Source: an uncultured Caryophanales bacterium
GTDB taxonomy: Bacteria > Bacillota_I > Bacilli_A > RFN20 > CAG-826
Assembly: GCA_947303105.1 (NCBI GenBank)
Contig: CAMYXQ010000058.1
Location: 1 to 5,792, forward strand
Direction of reading: 5' to 3'
Length of the DNA stretch: 5,792 bases
A program made the translations under genes and the position numbers. This document shows positions 5,544 to 5,792 of this stretch, in pieces. Positions within the stretch are counted from its first letter, which is position 1, and the number at the start of each line of letters is the position of its first letter. The notes beneath the pieces were generated by a model. It saw nothing but the letters and a program-made list of their open reading frames with translations. It did no database searches and was not told the origin of the DNA.

Positions 5544-5792
5544 TTACCTCCTTTCTATGGCCCGCAACTTGGCGCTGGCGGCGCGATGGTTGGCGAGCAA
5601 TTCTTTTTCGCCGGGCACGATGGGGTGCCGGGTCAAATCGTTGTATTGCGGCTTGGAATCCTCTTTGAGGAAGGGGGCGTTTCGGCTGCCGATGACTCTC
5701 GTCAGACCGCGGAACGTCTGTTTGACGATTCGGTCCTCAAGGCTATGGAAGGTGATCACGGCGATGACCCCGCCTTCTTTAAGCATGCCAGG
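5544..5792 (-). CDS. rsmH: 16S rRNA (cytosine-1402 N4)-methyltransferase RsmH, C-terminal part
   Basis: RsmH (MraW) uses S-adenosylmethionine to methylate N4 of C1402 in the 16S rRNA decoding centre. Only the last 82 residues are visible; the 5' part lies beyond the high-coordinate edge. The visible part begins PGMLKEGGVIAVITFHSLEDRIVK, the family's characteristic [L]LKxGG...VI(S/T)FHSLEDR block. It ends with the typical tail HPIVPGEKELLANHRAASAKLRAIERR, matching the family pattern of KPI.PS..E...N.RARSAKLR. The stop is TAA. It is normally near the start of the division and cell-wall cluster after mraZ; here it is followed by a small membrane gene and then a terminator. Confidence 0.95.
   Translation of the reverse strand, partial: PGMLKEGGVIAVITFHSLEDRIVKQTFRGLTRVIGSRNAPFLKEDSKPQYNDLTRHPIVPGEKELLANHRAASAKLRAIERR
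5547..5553 (-). promoter_or_regulatory. Ribosome binding site inside the end of rsmH
   Basis: AAGGAGG is formed by the last codons of rsmH (AGG AGG encode its final two Arg), followed by TAAGCC and the ATG at 5540. A consensus site at ideal spacing strongly supports translation of the 40-codon gene, coupled to rsmH. Confidence 0.85.

Overview
All recognisable genes lie on the minus strand. Read in the direction of transcription (from high to low coordinates) the window holds the 3' end of rsmH, a 40-residue single-pass membrane protein in the usual ftsL position, a strong intrinsic terminator, ftsA, ftsZ, an isoleucine T-box riboswitch, and ileS, which runs off the low-coordinate edge. No tRNA, rRNA, CRISPR array or mobile element was seen, and no gene-free stretch exceeds 300 bases.

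The order rsmH - small gene - ftsA - ftsZ - ileS, without mraY, murD, ftsW, murG, ftsI or ftsQ in between, resembles the reduced division clusters of Mollicutes and related Bacilli. Strong AGGAGG-type ribosome sites and a transcriptional T-box ahead of ileS also point to Firmicutes/Bacilli. The DNA is GC-rich, with mostly G/C third positions, unlike cultured AT-rich mycoplasmas. An uncultured Bacilli/Mollicutes-like lineage is the best guess; this is inference from layout, not a database match.

The most striking feature is in ileS. The reading frame is interrupted once, by TGA at codon 458, exactly where class Ia synthetases carry an almost invariant tryptophan (SRQRA-[TGA]-GVPIP). The following 384 codons are open, in the same frame, and contain KMSKS and other conserved IleS blocks. 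The simplest biological reading is UGA decoded as tryptophan (genetic code 4) in a GC-rich genome that otherwise uses TGG (21 visible TGG Trp codons in ileS and ftsA against one TGA). A point mutation or base-call error is the main alternative. ftsZ also has a TGA at its natural end, and the ileS promoter and T-box begin directly after it, which is in tension with complete reassignment.

Regulation: rsmH and the small gene end at a terminator (5324-5357). ftsA then has its own candidate promoter, whose -10 lies inside a perfect 18-bp palindrome. ftsA and ftsZ are 13 nt apart and probably form one unit making FtsZ and its actin-like partner. ftsZ has no terminator of its own. A good sigma-A-type promoter starts one base after its stop and drives the ileS leader, where uncharged tRNA-Ile would favour antitermination over the terminator at 2540-2569.

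The division proteins show unusual features: a Lys inside the FtsZ GTPase signature (GKGTGTG), altered FtsA phosphate loops, and an FtsA C-terminus without an obvious membrane-targeting helix.
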